Positions 9,070 to 16,995 of a stretch of 35,748 nucleotides of DNA are shown in pieces. Origin of the DNA: JBAPRR01 sp049281195 (lineage in GTDB: Bacteria > Actinomycetota > Acidimicrobiia > Acidimicrobiales > CAVXTF01); the NCBI GenBank assembly GCA_049281195.1, contig JBAPRR010000353.1, positions 1 to 35,748 on the forward strand. The letters run 5' to 3'. Under the pieces are notes generated by a model. It was given only the letters and a program-made list of their open reading frames with translations, was not told where the DNA came from and did no database searches. Positions within the stretch are counted from its first letter, which is position 1. Each line of letters opens with the position of its first letter. A program made the position numbers and the translations under genes.

Positions 9070-9107
9070 ACAGCACCCGCTTCGTCCGATCCGGAAGCGG
9101 GTGCTGT
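9070..9107. terminator. Perfect 14-bp hairpin between rpoC and the island promoter
   Basis: ACAGCACCCGCTTC (9070-9083) and GAAGCGGGTGCTGT (9094-9107) pair perfectly around a 10-nt loop. No T-tract follows on either strand. It could end rpoBC read-through as a U-less terminator, or lie in the leader of the minus-strand gene at 8923. The rest of 8924-9263 holds no gene I can support; it has a 6-bp inverted repeat at 9006-9031 and is AT-richer beyond 9110. Confidence 0.5.
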
Positions 9108-9263
9108 AGCGCAAAAATTGATATATCACTATCCGCGTTGCGCCGAATGCCCAACGTCGGCAAGCGTCCCAGGTAGTGGCATCGCCCACCAGCGATCTCT
9201 CAGATTCAAGAGATATTCGACCACTTAAAGTAGCCACATTCCCACCGAATCGAAAACTTTTTG

Positions 9264-9293
9264 TTGACTTGGCGTAGGGATTTCGTTTAAAAC
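9264..9293 (+). promoter_or_regulatory. Promoter upstream of the structured RNA
   Basis: TTGACT at 9264-9269 and TAAAAC at 9288-9293 are separated by 18 bp in a locally AT-rich stretch. Transcription would begin near 9299-9301, exactly where the GC-rich structured segment starts. One of the better housekeeping-type promoter matches in the window. Confidence 0.6.
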
Positions 9294-9298
9294 ACTGT

Positions 9299-9402
9299 TG
9301 GGGTCCGGCCGGGGGAACGAAGTGCGGCGTTGGCCGGAGTGGTGCTGTGGGGGGCGATCGGCCCGTGGGGGGCGGGGCCCACAGCACCGTTCCCTGCCGC
9401 AC
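9299..9402 (+). ncRNA. Strongly structured RNA or 5' leader of unknown class
   Basis: Three perfect inverted repeats are visible: stem A 9304-9310 with 9332-9338 (7 bp), stem B 9322-9328 with 9396-9402 (7 bp), and stem C 9341-9351 with 9378-9388 (11 bp, nested inside B, with a further GGGC/GCCC hairpin in its loop). A and B cross, so they form a pseudoknot or are mutually exclusive. I find no signature of RNase P RNA, tmRNA, SRP RNA or a riboswitch I know. It may be an independent small RNA or the leader of the small frame at 9428. A promoter precedes it and an intrinsic terminator closes the unit at 9730. Confidence 0.4.
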
Positions 9403-9427
9403 AGCAGCATCGGGGGGGTGTCAGAAG

Positions 9428-9646
9428 TTGGGGTCTCAGCGCGTCGCGTCCGAGAACATCGCGTCGACCAAGGTCGTCGCGCTACTGCTTGCACTCGCCA
9501 TGGCCATTGCCATTATCGGAGCTTCGTACACGTACGTCGCGACCCATGCAGACCATGGTCGCGGGAGCGCACCGGGTGCTTCTATCACCGCCCCGGTTTC
9601 GCCGGCTGGTCGACCGACGATCGGAAGAATCGCCACCGATAGTTGA
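9428..9646 (+). CDS. Small predicted membrane protein
   Basis: A 72-codon frame from TTG 9428. It encodes a short polar N-terminus, one strong hydrophobic helix (about residues 15-37, TKVVALLLALAMAIAIIGAS) and a short Gly/Pro/Ala tail. The start is uncertain: only a run of G precedes it, and the same frame is open to a GTG at 9347 inside the RNA hairpin. Support comes from its place in a neat unit: promoter 9264-9293, structured leader, frame, terminator 9699-9730. The opposite strand is also open here, which lowers confidence. No family recognised. Confidence 0.4.
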   Translation: MGSQRVASENIASTKVVALLLALAMAIAIIGASYTYVATHADHGRGSAPGASITAPVSPAGRPTIGRIATDS

Positions 9647-9698
9647 GTGAAGGCCGATACGGGTTTCCGTCTCGGAGAATCCTCAACTCTCGCACTCG

Positions 9699-9730
9699 CC
9701 AAAAAAAGCCCGAAAAAGGGCCTTTTTTGG
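9699..9730. terminator. Intrinsic terminator, probably bidirectional
   Basis: CCAAAAAAAGCCC (9699-9711) pairs with GGGCCTTTTTTGG (9718-9730) with one mismatch around a GAAAAA loop. The T-run on one strand and A-run on the other fit termination in both directions. It closes the unit that starts at about 9300. Between it and 9939 I see no gene and no convincing promoter, only a short CCGTTG/CAACGG inverted repeat. Confidence 0.85.
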
Positions 9731-9939
9731 TCATCCGTTGGCGACCTTGTGTGACCCGTTGTTCGTTTGGTTACCCAACGGTATTTGTTCCCAACGCAGC
9801 GTCAATCGTCGCCTCCGCGGCGTAAGTCAATCCTCGTCCTCACTGTTCCCCTGTCGACGCTTGCAACTGATCGGCGCCAAACAAAGACCGGTCGTCCCAT
9901 CGGAGAACGGCAAGCGAAATATCCGACCATGCGAAAAGG

Positions 9940-12030
9940 GTGATGACGGCAATGCAAAAGATGTTCGCAAGTATTTCGAACCGACCGACGACAGTGGCCA
10001 GGTCGCTGATCCTCGGGTTGATGCTCATTCTTCCGAGCATCTGTTTGATCTTCGTCACCTCGCAGCATCGGGCGTCGGACAACCAGGTGGCTCTGACCAC
10101 GACGACAATCACGACGGCGGGAGAGACCGCTTATCCGATTCCCTCGGGGGCGACCGAGTTGCAGGTGACTCTGGTGGGGGCCGCGGGTGGCCCTGCGGCC
10201 GCTCAGCCAGAAGGTTCAGGGGCTCCCGGTTACGGCGCTGAGGTCCAGGCCACGATCACCCCGCCTGCAGGTGCGACCACGCTGTATGTGGAGGTCGGTG
10301 GCGTTGGCGCGACCGGCGGCCTCTTCGGTGGGGGTGGCCTCGGTGGAGGTGGGATCCTGAACTCCGACGGAGCGTCGGGTGGAGGAGAGTCGGCCATCCA
10401 GACCTGTCCTGTGTCTGCGGGCGGATGCACCTACACGGCCAACGCCTCTACGGACCCCCGCCTTCTGGTCGCCGGTGGCGGCGGCGGTGGTGGTGAGGAC
10501 GGCCTGGTGGTGGGTGCCGCCGGCATCGAAGTCGGCGGAGCCGGAGGGGACTCCGGCGCAAGCGACACCGTCACCGGTCCGGGAGCCGGTGGTGCTGGAG
10601 TCGACATCGACGGCACCAACCCGGGCTCGACCGCCGGAGTCGCCGACAACGCGAACGCGGCATCGGTGGGTGCGGGGGCAACCCTGTGCGGTGCCGGCGG
10701 AGACGGCGTGGTCGGCTCGGCAACGAATGGTGGAAGCGGCGGAACCTGCGACACGCTCGACGACTCAGGCGGCGGCGGCGGAGGCGGCGGCTGGGTCGGT
10801 GGATCCGGCGGGGGTGCCGGCAACTACGGAGACGTCGCCGGTGATGGCGGCGGCGGAGGTGCAGGTGCCAGTTATGTCGAAGGCGATGCGACCGGCGTTT
10901 CCGTAGCGACCGCCACGGTCACGGCCGGCGAGGTGGTCATAACCCCGTTGACCCTCGGGGTCGGAGTCGGATCAGGCTCGGGCGGATCCGGTTCGGGAGG
11001 ATCTGGCGGAACAGGCTCGATCGGCAGCCCGTCGGGCGATGACTTCACGGTCGGGGTCCCCGGAAGCATGACCGTGTCCGCCAACGGGTTCATCGGGACG
11101 ACGCCCTCGCTCTCCGACGACAACGCCACGCTTCCGGCTGGCCTCACCTTCACGAACAACGGAAACGGGACGGGAACCTTCTCGGGTACCCCGGCAGGTG
11201 GAACGGGCGGCAGCTATCCGGTGACCGTGTCCGCGACCAACGGCGTCGAATCGTCGTCGAACAACCTCACGATCACCGTCGGTTACGTACCCGGTTACGT
11301 GGTCGCATCGAGCACCGGCGGCGTGTACTCCTTCGGGGACGCCTCGTATCAGGGATCGATGGCCGGCAAGCATCTCAACTCACCCATCGTGGGGGTCGCA
11401 GAAACCCCGACGGGTGGCGGGTACTGGCTGGTCGCATCTGACGGGGGGGTCTTCTCGTTCGGGAGCGCCAAGTTCTACGGGTCGATGGGTGGCCGCAGGC
11501 TGGTCAAGCCGATCGTGGGGATCGCTCCGACGCCGACCGGCGACGGGTACTGGCTCGTGGCCTCCGATGGAGGGGTCTTCTCCTTCGGAGATGCCCGGTT
11601 CCACGGCTCGACCGGGGCCATGAGGCTCAACAAGCCCGTGGTGGGGATGTCACCCACCGAAAATGGCCAGGGCTACTGGCTCGTGGCGTCGGACGGTGGA
11701 GTCTTCTCCTTCGGAAACGCGGTATTCCACGGATCGACAGGAGCGATGAAGCTGGTCAAGCCCGTGGCCGGGATGGCTGTCGACATTGCATCTGGTGGTT
11801 ACTGGCTGGTGGCCGCAGACGGTGGGGTCTTCTGCTTCGACGCCCCTTACCTCGGCAGGCCGGGTTCGTCCTCACCGGTTGTGGGGGTGACGAGCGCCGT
11901 AGGGACCGGATACGAGCTGACGGCTGCGAACGGGGTCATCTACAAAGAAGGAAACGCTCCGTACTTCGGCTCTGTCGGAGGCCATCTGGTCGGAAAGATC
12001 GTCGGGATCGCCACTCCGGGAGGAATGTAG
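9940..12030 (+). CDS. Secreted Gly-rich surface protein with Ig-like and 42-residue repeat domains
   Basis: Predicted extracellular protein, 696 residues from GTG 9940; ATG 9943 and ATG 9952 (11 nt after AAGGG) are equally possible starts. Order: N-terminal signal or anchor (hydrophobic about 22-40); a strand opening typical of bacterial Gly-rich surface domains (Y-P-I-P-S-G-A-T near 65); very Gly-rich segments to about 345 with a few Cys; a Gly/Ser linker; a putative-Ig-like domain (about 365-447) with the L-P-A-G-L-T-F and G-T-F-S-G-T-P motifs of the He_PIG family; then six repeats of G-Y-W-L-V-A-S-D-G-G-V-F-S-F-G to the end. Such repeats resemble a beta-propeller-like surface module. No sortase motif or C-terminal helix is seen. 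It lies alone between two terminators, unrelated to its ribosomal neighbours. Confidence 0.85.
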   Translation: MMTAMQKMFASISNRPTTVARSLILGLMLILPSICLIFVTSQHRASDNQVALTTTTITTAGETAYPIPSGATELQVTLVGAAGGPAAAQPEGSGAPGYGAEVQATITPPAGATTLYVEVGGVGATGGLFGGGGLGGGGILNSDGASGGGESAIQTCPVSAGGCTYTANASTDPRLLVAGGGGGGGEDGLVVGAAGIEVGGAGGDSGASDTVTGPGAGGAGVDIDGTNPGSTAGVADNANAASVGAGATLCGAGGDGVVGSATNGGSGGTCDTLDDSGGGGGGGGWVGGSGGGAGNYGDVAGDGGGGGAGASYVEGDATGVSVATATVTAGEVVITPLTLGVGVGSGSGGSGSGGSGGTGSIGSPSGDDFTVGVPGSMTVSANGFIGTTPSLSDDNATLPAGLTFTNNGNGTGTFSGTPAGGTGGSYPVTVSATNGVESSSNNLTITVGYVPGYVVASSTGGVYSFGDASYQGSMAGKHLNSPIVGVAETPTGGGYWLVASDGGVFSFGSAKFYGSMGGRRLVKPIVGIAPTPTGDGYWLVASDGGVFSFGDARFHGSTGAMRLNKPVVGMSPTENGQGYWLVASDGGVFSFGNAVFHGSTGAMKLVKPVAGMAVDIASGGYWLVAADGGVFCFDAPYLGRPGSSSPVVGVTSAVGTGYELTAANGVIYKEGNAPYFGSVGGHLVGKIVGIATPGGM
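11293..12027 (+). repeat. Six in-frame tandem repeats of 126 bp
   Basis: Units begin at 11293, 11419, 11545, 11671, 11797 and 11908. The first four are exactly 126 bp (42 residues) long, the fifth is 111 bp and the sixth is degenerate. Consensus: GY-W-L-V-A-S-D-G-G-V-F-S-F-G, then a small residue-A-x-F-x-G-S motif, then K-P-V-V-G. Units 2-4 are the most alike at DNA level, suggesting recent duplication or conversion. Confidence 0.9.
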
Positions 12031-12143
12031 AAGGGAAGGGAATCGATCCTCTCAGGCGGTTGTTAACGCTGTTACCACGCCTGGAGGACAACATCGGTCG
12101 GAAGCCTCATCGATTCTCGAGGTTCGACCGACAAGCAAGGACC

Positions 12144-12188
12144 GAACTGGATATCCGGGCGCCCCTCCCCGGATATCCAGTTCTTTTT
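12144..12188 (+). terminator. Strong intrinsic terminator before the str operon
   Basis: A perfect 16-bp stem (12144-12159 with 12168-12183) with an 8-nt loop is followed at once by TTTTTG. It ends transcription from the surface-protein gene and insulates rpsL. A weaker 6-bp hairpin lies at 12053-12083, just after the surface gene's stop. Confidence 0.92.
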
Positions 12189-12202
12189 GTGCAGGTGACC
12201 TG

Positions 12203-12232
12203 TTGCCGCTCAGGCGCAGGCCCATGTACCAT
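12203..12232 (+). promoter_or_regulatory. Candidate str operon promoter
   Basis: TTGCCG at 12203-12208 and TACCAT at 12227-12232 are 18 bp apart, between the terminator and rpsL. Transcription would start near 12239 and give a leader of about 77 nt. Its position, directly after a strong terminator, makes a promoter here necessary. Confidence 0.5.
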
Positions 12233-12315
12233 TCCCTGCTCGCCCTTTTTGGGTGTGAGACGTCGCGGCGTCCGCCGTAACAGAACCGAGATCGCAGTTT
12301 CAAAGAGAGAAGCGC

Positions 12316-12687
12316 GTGCCCACAATCGAACAGCTCGTCCGCAAAGGACGGGCCACCAAGCCCTCGAAGACGAAGACACCCGCCCTGCGGGGAGCTCCCC
12401 AGCGGCGCGGGGTCTGCACGCGCGTCTTCACCACCACCCCGAAGAAGCCGAACTCGGCTCTTCGCAAGGTTGCCCGCGTGCGCCTCACGAGCGGGACCGA
12501 GGTGAGCGCCTACATCCCCGGTGTCGGCCACAACCTTCAGGAGCACTCCATCGTCTTAGTGCGTGGCGGCCGTGTTAAGGACCTCCCCGGTGTCCGGTAC
12601 AAGGTCATCCGTGGCGCCCTGGACGCAGCCGGCGTGAGGGAGCGCAACCAGGCGAGATCGCGCTACGGCGCAAAGAAGGAGTCCTGA
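12316..12687 (+). CDS. rpsL: 30S ribosomal protein S12
   Basis: S12 sits at the decoding centre and controls tRNA selection accuracy; it is the classic streptomycin-resistance protein. 123 residues from a GTG start behind AAAGAGAGAAG. The P-K-K-P-N-S-A-L-R loop carries K43 and the G-G-R-V-K-D-L-P-G loop carries K88, both the streptomycin-sensitive residues. First gene of the str operon; its stop is one base before the rpsG start. Confidence 0.98.
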   Translation: MPTIEQLVRKGRATKPSKTKTPALRGAPQRRGVCTRVFTTTPKKPNSALRKVARVRLTSGTEVSAYIPGVGHNLQEHSIVLVRGGRVKDLPGVRYKVIRGALDAAGVRERNQARSRYGAKKES

Positions 12688-12688
12688 G

Positions 12689-13159
12689 GTGCCCCGTAAC
12701 GGACCCGCAGTAAGGAGGGATCTCCTTCCCGATCCCGTCTACCGCTCGGTGCTCGTCACCCAGGTGGTGAACAAGGTCCTCTCCCGGGGCAAGCGGACGC
12801 TGGCGGAACGGATCGTGTACTCCTCGCTCGACCTCGTGAAAGAGCGGAGCAACACCGACGCGGTCGGCGTGCTGAAGAAGGCCATCGAGAACATCCGCCC
12901 CGAGCTCGAAGTGAAATCGCGGCGGGTCGGTGGCGCCACGTACCAGGTCCCCGTCGAGGTAAGACCCCGTCGTGCTACGACACTGGCCATCCGTTGGCTG
13001 GTCGGTTACGCCGGTCAGAGGCGTGAGAAGACCATGGCTGAGCGCCTGGCGGGCGAGATCCTCGATGCGGCCAACAGTGCCGGTGCCGCGGTCAAGCGCC
13101 GTGAGGACATGCACAAGATGGCCGAATCCAACAAGGCATTCGCTCACTACCGCTGGTGA
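12689..13159 (+). CDS. rpsG: 30S ribosomal protein S7
   Basis: S7 binds the 3' domain of 16S rRNA and organises the head of the 30S subunit near the E site. 156 residues, the usual length, from GTG 12689, with the start directly after the rpsL stop, so translation is probably coupled. Family marks are the R-x-D-L-L-P-D-P-V-Y N-terminus, the G-G-A-T-Y-Q-V-P-V-E-V-R segment and the C-terminal H-K-M-A-E-x-N-K-A-F-A-H-Y-R-W. Confidence 0.98.
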   Translation: MPRNGPAVRRDLLPDPVYRSVLVTQVVNKVLSRGKRTLAERIVYSSLDLVKERSNTDAVGVLKKAIENIRPELEVKSRRVGGATYQVPVEVRPRRATTLAIRWLVGYAGQRREKTMAERLAGEILDAANSAGAAVKRREDMHKMAESNKAFAHYRW

Positions 13160-13196
13160 GTCCGTTGAGATCCTGACAAGCGCCCGCCGCCCTGTC

Positions 13197-13238
13197 TCGT
13201 TCCCGAGAGAACGAAAGAGCCAGGTCGCCCGCTAAAAT
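13197..13238 (+). promoter_or_regulatory. Candidate fusA promoter with overlapping inverted repeat
   Basis: TAAAAT at 13233-13238 is a good -10; the region 17-18 bp upstream (GAACGA/AACGAA) is a poor -35. That region is covered by a perfect 6-bp inverted repeat, TCGTTC-N6-GAACGA (13197-13214), which could be an operator or a small hairpin. Downstream, 13239-13520 would be a leader of ~280 nt; it contains CGGCCTG (13312-13318) complementary to CAGGCCG (13354-13360) and competing GACTC/GAGTC repeats, but no gene. Confidence 0.3.
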
Positions 13239-13520
13239 AAGGAGAGCCGACCGCCGGGGCCACTCGGGAAAACGCCGGTCACCACCTCAGTCCCGACGTT
13301 GGCGAAGGACTCGGCCTGGGGAGTCGGCGAGCCCGAATATCGGTTTCCCTCAACAGGCCGATTGCCCGCCTAACGTTTCCGGGAGGCGAGAAGAAACGCC
13401 GTGTGGACCGAAAGTGTCCATCCGGCGCCCTCCGCCAAACAAGAACAGCGCCGAAAAGACGGCGCCAGAAAAACAAGCAAGAAAGTCCTGTCCCTACGAG
13501 CACGATTACGAGTCGAGACG

Positions 13521-15614
13521 ATGGCTGACCCACGACCTTTCAGAGAGTTCCCTCTCGCCAGAACCCGCAACATCGGGATCATGGCGCACATTGACGCGGG
13601 CAAGACCACCACGACCGAGCGGATCCTCTACTACACGGGCAAGAACTACAAGATGGGTGAGGTCCACGAGGGCGCCGCGACCATGGACTGGATGATCCAG
13701 GAGCAAGAGCGCGGTATCACCATCACCTCCGCTGCGACCACGTGCAAGTGGCGCGACACCTGGATCAACATCATCGACACCCCCGGCCATGTCGACTTCA
13801 CGGTCGAAGTGGAGCGGTCGCTTCGCGTCCTCGACGGGGCAGTAGCGGTCTTCGATGCCGTGGCCGGTGTCGAGCCTCAGACCGAGACGGTGTGGCGCCA
13901 GGCCAACAAGTACCACGTCCCGCGCATCTGCTTCGTGAACAAGATGGACCGCATCGGCGCCGACTTCCAACGGACGGTCGACATGATCCGTGACCGCCTT
14001 GACGCCACGCCCGCCGTCATCCAGCTTCCGATCGGCGTCGAAAGCGGTTTCGTGGGCATTGTCGACGTGCTGGCAGAAGAGGCCCTGGTGTGGGACGACG
14101 ACATGGGTGAGAAGTGGCGGACCGAGCCGATCCCCGCCGACCTGGTGGGACCCTGTGCGGACGCCAGGCACCTGCTCGTGGACATCCTCTCCACCTATGA
14201 CGACGCCATCATGGAGAAGTACGTGGGCGAGGAAGAGATCTCATCGGGCGATCTCATGAGGGGCCTCAGGGCCGCAACCTTGAAGAACCAGATCGTCCCT
14301 GTCCTCTGCGGCTCGGCGTTCAAGAACAAGGGCGTCCAGCCCATGCTCGACGCCGTGGTCGATCTGCTCCCGAGTCCGCTCGACGTCGTTCCTCCGATCG
14401 GATTGAACAGCAAGGGCGAAGAAGTCGAACTGAAGGCCGATGACTCGGCGCCGTTCGCCGCGCTCGCGTTCAAGATCATGACCGACCCGTACGTCGGCAA
14501 GCTGACCTACCTCCGCGTCTATGCCGGAACCCTGGCCAAGGGCTCGAGCATCGTGAATTACACGAAGGACCGCAAAGAGCGCGTCGGCCGCATTCTCCAG
14601 ATGCACGCGAACCACCGTGAGGACAAAGACGCCGTCTTCACGGGCGACATCGTCGCGGTCGTCGGCCTCAAGCACACGACCACCGGTGACACGCTCTGCG
14701 CGCCCGAGCACCCCGTGCTCCTCGAGGCTCTGGAATTCCCGGAGCCGGTCATTCACGTCGCGGTCGAGCCGAAGACGAAAGCGGACCAGGACAAGCTGTC
14801 GAAGGCTTTGTTCGCGCTTTCAGAAGAAGACCCGACGTTCCGCGTCCGCACGGACGACGAGACGGGCCAGACGGTGATCTCGGGGATGGGCGAACTCCAC
14901 CTGGAGGTGCTCGTCGACCGGATGCTCCGGGAATTCTCGGTGGACGCCAACGTCGGAAAGCCTCAGGTGGCCTACCGCGAGACGATCCGCAAGCCGGCCG
15001 AAAAGGTGGACGGTCGGTATATCCGGCAGTCCGGTGGCCGTGGCCAGTACGGACACGTCGTCATCAACCTGGAGCCGACCGGCCCCGGTGGGGGTTACGA
15101 GTTCATCGACAAGATCACGGGCGGAGACATTCCGAAGGAGTACATCCCTGCGGTCGACGCCGGGATCCAGGAGGCGCTCACCTCGGGTGTCCTCGCCGGA
15201 TACCCGACGGTCGACGTCCGGGTCACCTTGATCGACGGTTCGTACCACGACGTGGACTCCTCCGAGCTCGCCTTCCGCATCGCAGGATCGATGGCGGTGA
15301 AGGATGCCGCGCACAAGGCCGGCCCGGTTCTACTGGAGCCGGTGATGGCCGTAGAGGTCGTAACACCCGAGGATTACATGGGTGACGTCATCGGCGACCT
15401 GTCGAGCCGGCGGGGAAAGGTCGAGGGTATGGAGCAAAGGGGCACGAGCCAGGTGGTAAGAGCCCTTGTGCCCCTCGCCGACATGTTCGGCTACGCTACC
15501 GACCTGCGTTCGCGGACCCAGGGCCGCGCTACGTACACGATGCAGTTCAGCGCTTATCACCAAGTGCCGGAATCCATCGCACGTGAGATCGTCGCCAGGG
15601 CCCGGGGCGAATGA
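13521..15614 (+). CDS. fusA: Elongation factor G
   Basis: EF-G is the GTPase that translocates tRNAs and mRNA through the ribosome and helps recycle it. I place the start at ATG 13521, giving 697 residues and the usual short lead before the G domain; the frame is open upstream to 13401 but that part is not EF-G-like. G motifs: AHIDAGKT (22-29), RGITITSA, DTPGHVDF, NKMD. The fold then continues through domains II-V, with the I-R-Q-S-G-G-R-G-Q-Y-G-H segment of domain IV and the F-G-Y-A-T-D-L-R-S-x-T-Q-G-R-A motif of domain V. A 361-bp leader separates it from rpsG, unlike most str operons. Confidence 0.98.
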   Translation: MADPRPFREFPLARTRNIGIMAHIDAGKTTTTERILYYTGKNYKMGEVHEGAATMDWMIQEQERGITITSAATTCKWRDTWINIIDTPGHVDFTVEVERSLRVLDGAVAVFDAVAGVEPQTETVWRQANKYHVPRICFVNKMDRIGADFQRTVDMIRDRLDATPAVIQLPIGVESGFVGIVDVLAEEALVWDDDMGEKWRTEPIPADLVGPCADARHLLVDILSTYDDAIMEKYVGEEEISSGDLMRGLRAATLKNQIVPVLCGSAFKNKGVQPMLDAVVDLLPSPLDVVPPIGLNSKGEEVELKADDSAPFAALAFKIMTDPYVGKLTYLRVYAGTLAKGSSIVNYTKDRKERVGRILQMHANHREDKDAVFTGDIVAVVGLKHTTTGDTLCAPEHPVLLEALEFPEPVIHVAVEPKTKADQDKLSKALFALSEEDPTFRVRTDDETGQTVISGMGELHLEVLVDRMLREFSVDANVGKPQVAYRETIRKPAEKVDGRYIRQSGGRGQYGHVVINLEPTGPGGGYEFIDKITGGDIPKEYIPAVDAGIQEALTSGVLAGYPTVDVRVTLIDGSYHDVDSSELAFRIAGSMAVKDAAHKAGPVLLEPVMAVEVVTPEDYMGDVIGDLSSRRGKVEGMEQRGTSQVVRALVPLADMFGYATDLRSRTQGRATYTMQFSAYHQVPESIAREIVARARGE

Positions 15615-15621
15615 GCCGGGT

Positions 15622-15642
15622 GGGCGCACTTAGTGTGCGCCC
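15622..15642 (+). terminator. Short hairpin between fusA and tuf
   Basis: GGGCGCAC (15622-15629) and GTGCGCCC (15635-15642) pair perfectly around a TTAGT loop, 8 bp after the fusA stop. There is no T-tract, so it may attenuate or stabilise the fusA message instead of terminating. The rest of the 142-bp spacer is A-rich and lacks a clear promoter. Confidence 0.4.
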
Positions 15643-15756
15643 GTACGGCGGTACAGAAACCACACACGCAATAGATAAGTAGAAAAAGCAAAAAAGACAA
15701 CCACTAAGGCAGGCCCGAGGGGGCTCTGCCAGCATCAGGGAGCCGGAGCGACAGCC

Positions 15757-16944
15757 ATGGCCAAGAAGAAGTTCGAGCGTTCGAAGCCTCACATCAACAT
15801 CGGAACGATGGGTCACATCGACCACGGGAAGACGACGCTCACCGCTGCAATCACCAAAGTTCTTTCAGAGAACAACCCCGACGTCTCTTTCGTCGCGTTC
15901 GACCAGATCGACAAGGCCCCTGAAGAGAAGGCCCGCGGTATCACGATCCAGATCGCCCACGTCGAGTACGAGACGCCCAACCGTCACTACGCGCACGTCG
16001 ACATGCCGGGTCACGCCGACTACATCAAGAACATGATCACCGGCGCCGCCCAGGTCGACGGTGCGATCCTCGTCGTGTCCGCGGCCGACGGCCCGATGCC
16101 CCAGACCCGTGAGCACGTCCTGCTCGCCCGTCAGGTCGGTGTCCCGCACATCGTCGTGGCCCTGAACAAGGCCGATATCGTCGACGACGAGGAGCTCCTC
16201 GACCTCGTCGAACTCGAGGTTCGTGAGCTGCTTTCCAGCTACGAGTTCCCCGGCGACGACGTCCCTGTCATCCGCGTCAGCGCTCTGAAGGCGCTCGAGG
16301 GCGACCCCGAGTGGTCACCGAAGATTCTCGACCTGATGGCCTCGGTGGACGACTACATCCCCGAGCCCGAGCGGCCTATCGACAAAACCTTCCTCATGCC
16401 GATCGAGGACGTCATGTCCATCACCGGCCGTGGAACCGTGGTGACGGGCAAGGTCGAGCAGGGTCAGGTCAAGGTGGGCGAAAACGTGGAGATCGTTGGT
16501 CTCCGGCCCACCCAGACCACCGTGGTCACCGGCGTCGAGATGTTCCGCAAGCTCCTCGACGAGGGGCGTGCCGGCGACAACATCGGCGCCCTGCTGCGTG
16601 GCACCAAGAAGGAGGACGTCGAGCGCGGCCAGGTTCTGGCCAAGCCGGGTTCGATCACGCCTCACACCAACTTCGAGGCCAACGTCTACGTCCTCACCAA
16701 GGAGGAGGGTGGCCGTCACAAGCCCTTCTTCAACAACTACCGCCCGCAGTTCTACTTCCGGACCACCGACGTGACCGGATCGATCACACTGCCCGAGGGA
16801 GTCGAGATGGTCATGCCCGGTGACAACACCGAGATGACCGTCGAGCTCGGCAAGCCGATCGCCATGGACGAGGGTCTCCTCTTCGCCATCCGCGAAGGTG
16901 GACGCACCGTCGGCTCCGGCCGCGTGACGAAGATCCTCAAGTAA
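15757..16944 (+). CDS. tuf: Elongation factor Tu
   Basis: EF-Tu carries aminoacyl-tRNA to the ribosomal A site as a GTP complex. 395 residues, the normal length, from ATG 15757 behind GGAG. Motifs: GHIDHGKT (19-26), RGITI (switch I), D-M-P-G-H (82-86, with the catalytic H86), NKAD (137-140). Position 83 is Met where Cys or Ala is common. The domain II-III sequence is standard (R-G-T-V-V-T-G, P-G-S-I-T-P-H) and ends in L-K. It is the last str-operon gene; rpsJ follows after 51 bp. Confidence 0.98.
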   Translation: MAKKKFERSKPHINIGTMGHIDHGKTTLTAAITKVLSENNPDVSFVAFDQIDKAPEEKARGITIQIAHVEYETPNRHYAHVDMPGHADYIKNMITGAAQVDGAILVVSAADGPMPQTREHVLLARQVGVPHIVVALNKADIVDDEELLDLVELEVRELLSSYEFPGDDVPVIRVSALKALEGDPEWSPKILDLMASVDDYIPEPERPIDKTFLMPIEDVMSITGRGTVVTGKVEQGQVKVGENVEIVGLRPTQTTVVTGVEMFRKLLDEGRAGDNIGALLRGTKKEDVERGQVLAKPGSITPHTNFEANVYVLTKEEGGRHKPFFNNYRPQFYFRTTDVTGSITLPEGVEMVMPGDNTEMTVELGKPIAMDEGLLFAIREGGRTVGSGRVTKILK

Positions 16945-16995
16945 TCAGGACCTCGGGCTTACAGAGCTGAGCGGACAGGACGGAGACGGAAACAG

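Noticed and set aside
9299..9430. c-di-AMP (ydaO) riboswitch, RNase P RNA, tmRNA or 6S RNA as identity of the structured RNA
   Set aside because: A GGGGGAAC element is present, but the other conserved segments of these families are not seen.
9436..9702. Minus-strand 88-codon frame opposite the small membrane protein
   Set aside because: Starts inside the terminator stem and its hydrophobic part mirrors the plus-strand helix; the plus frame fits the promoter and terminator better.
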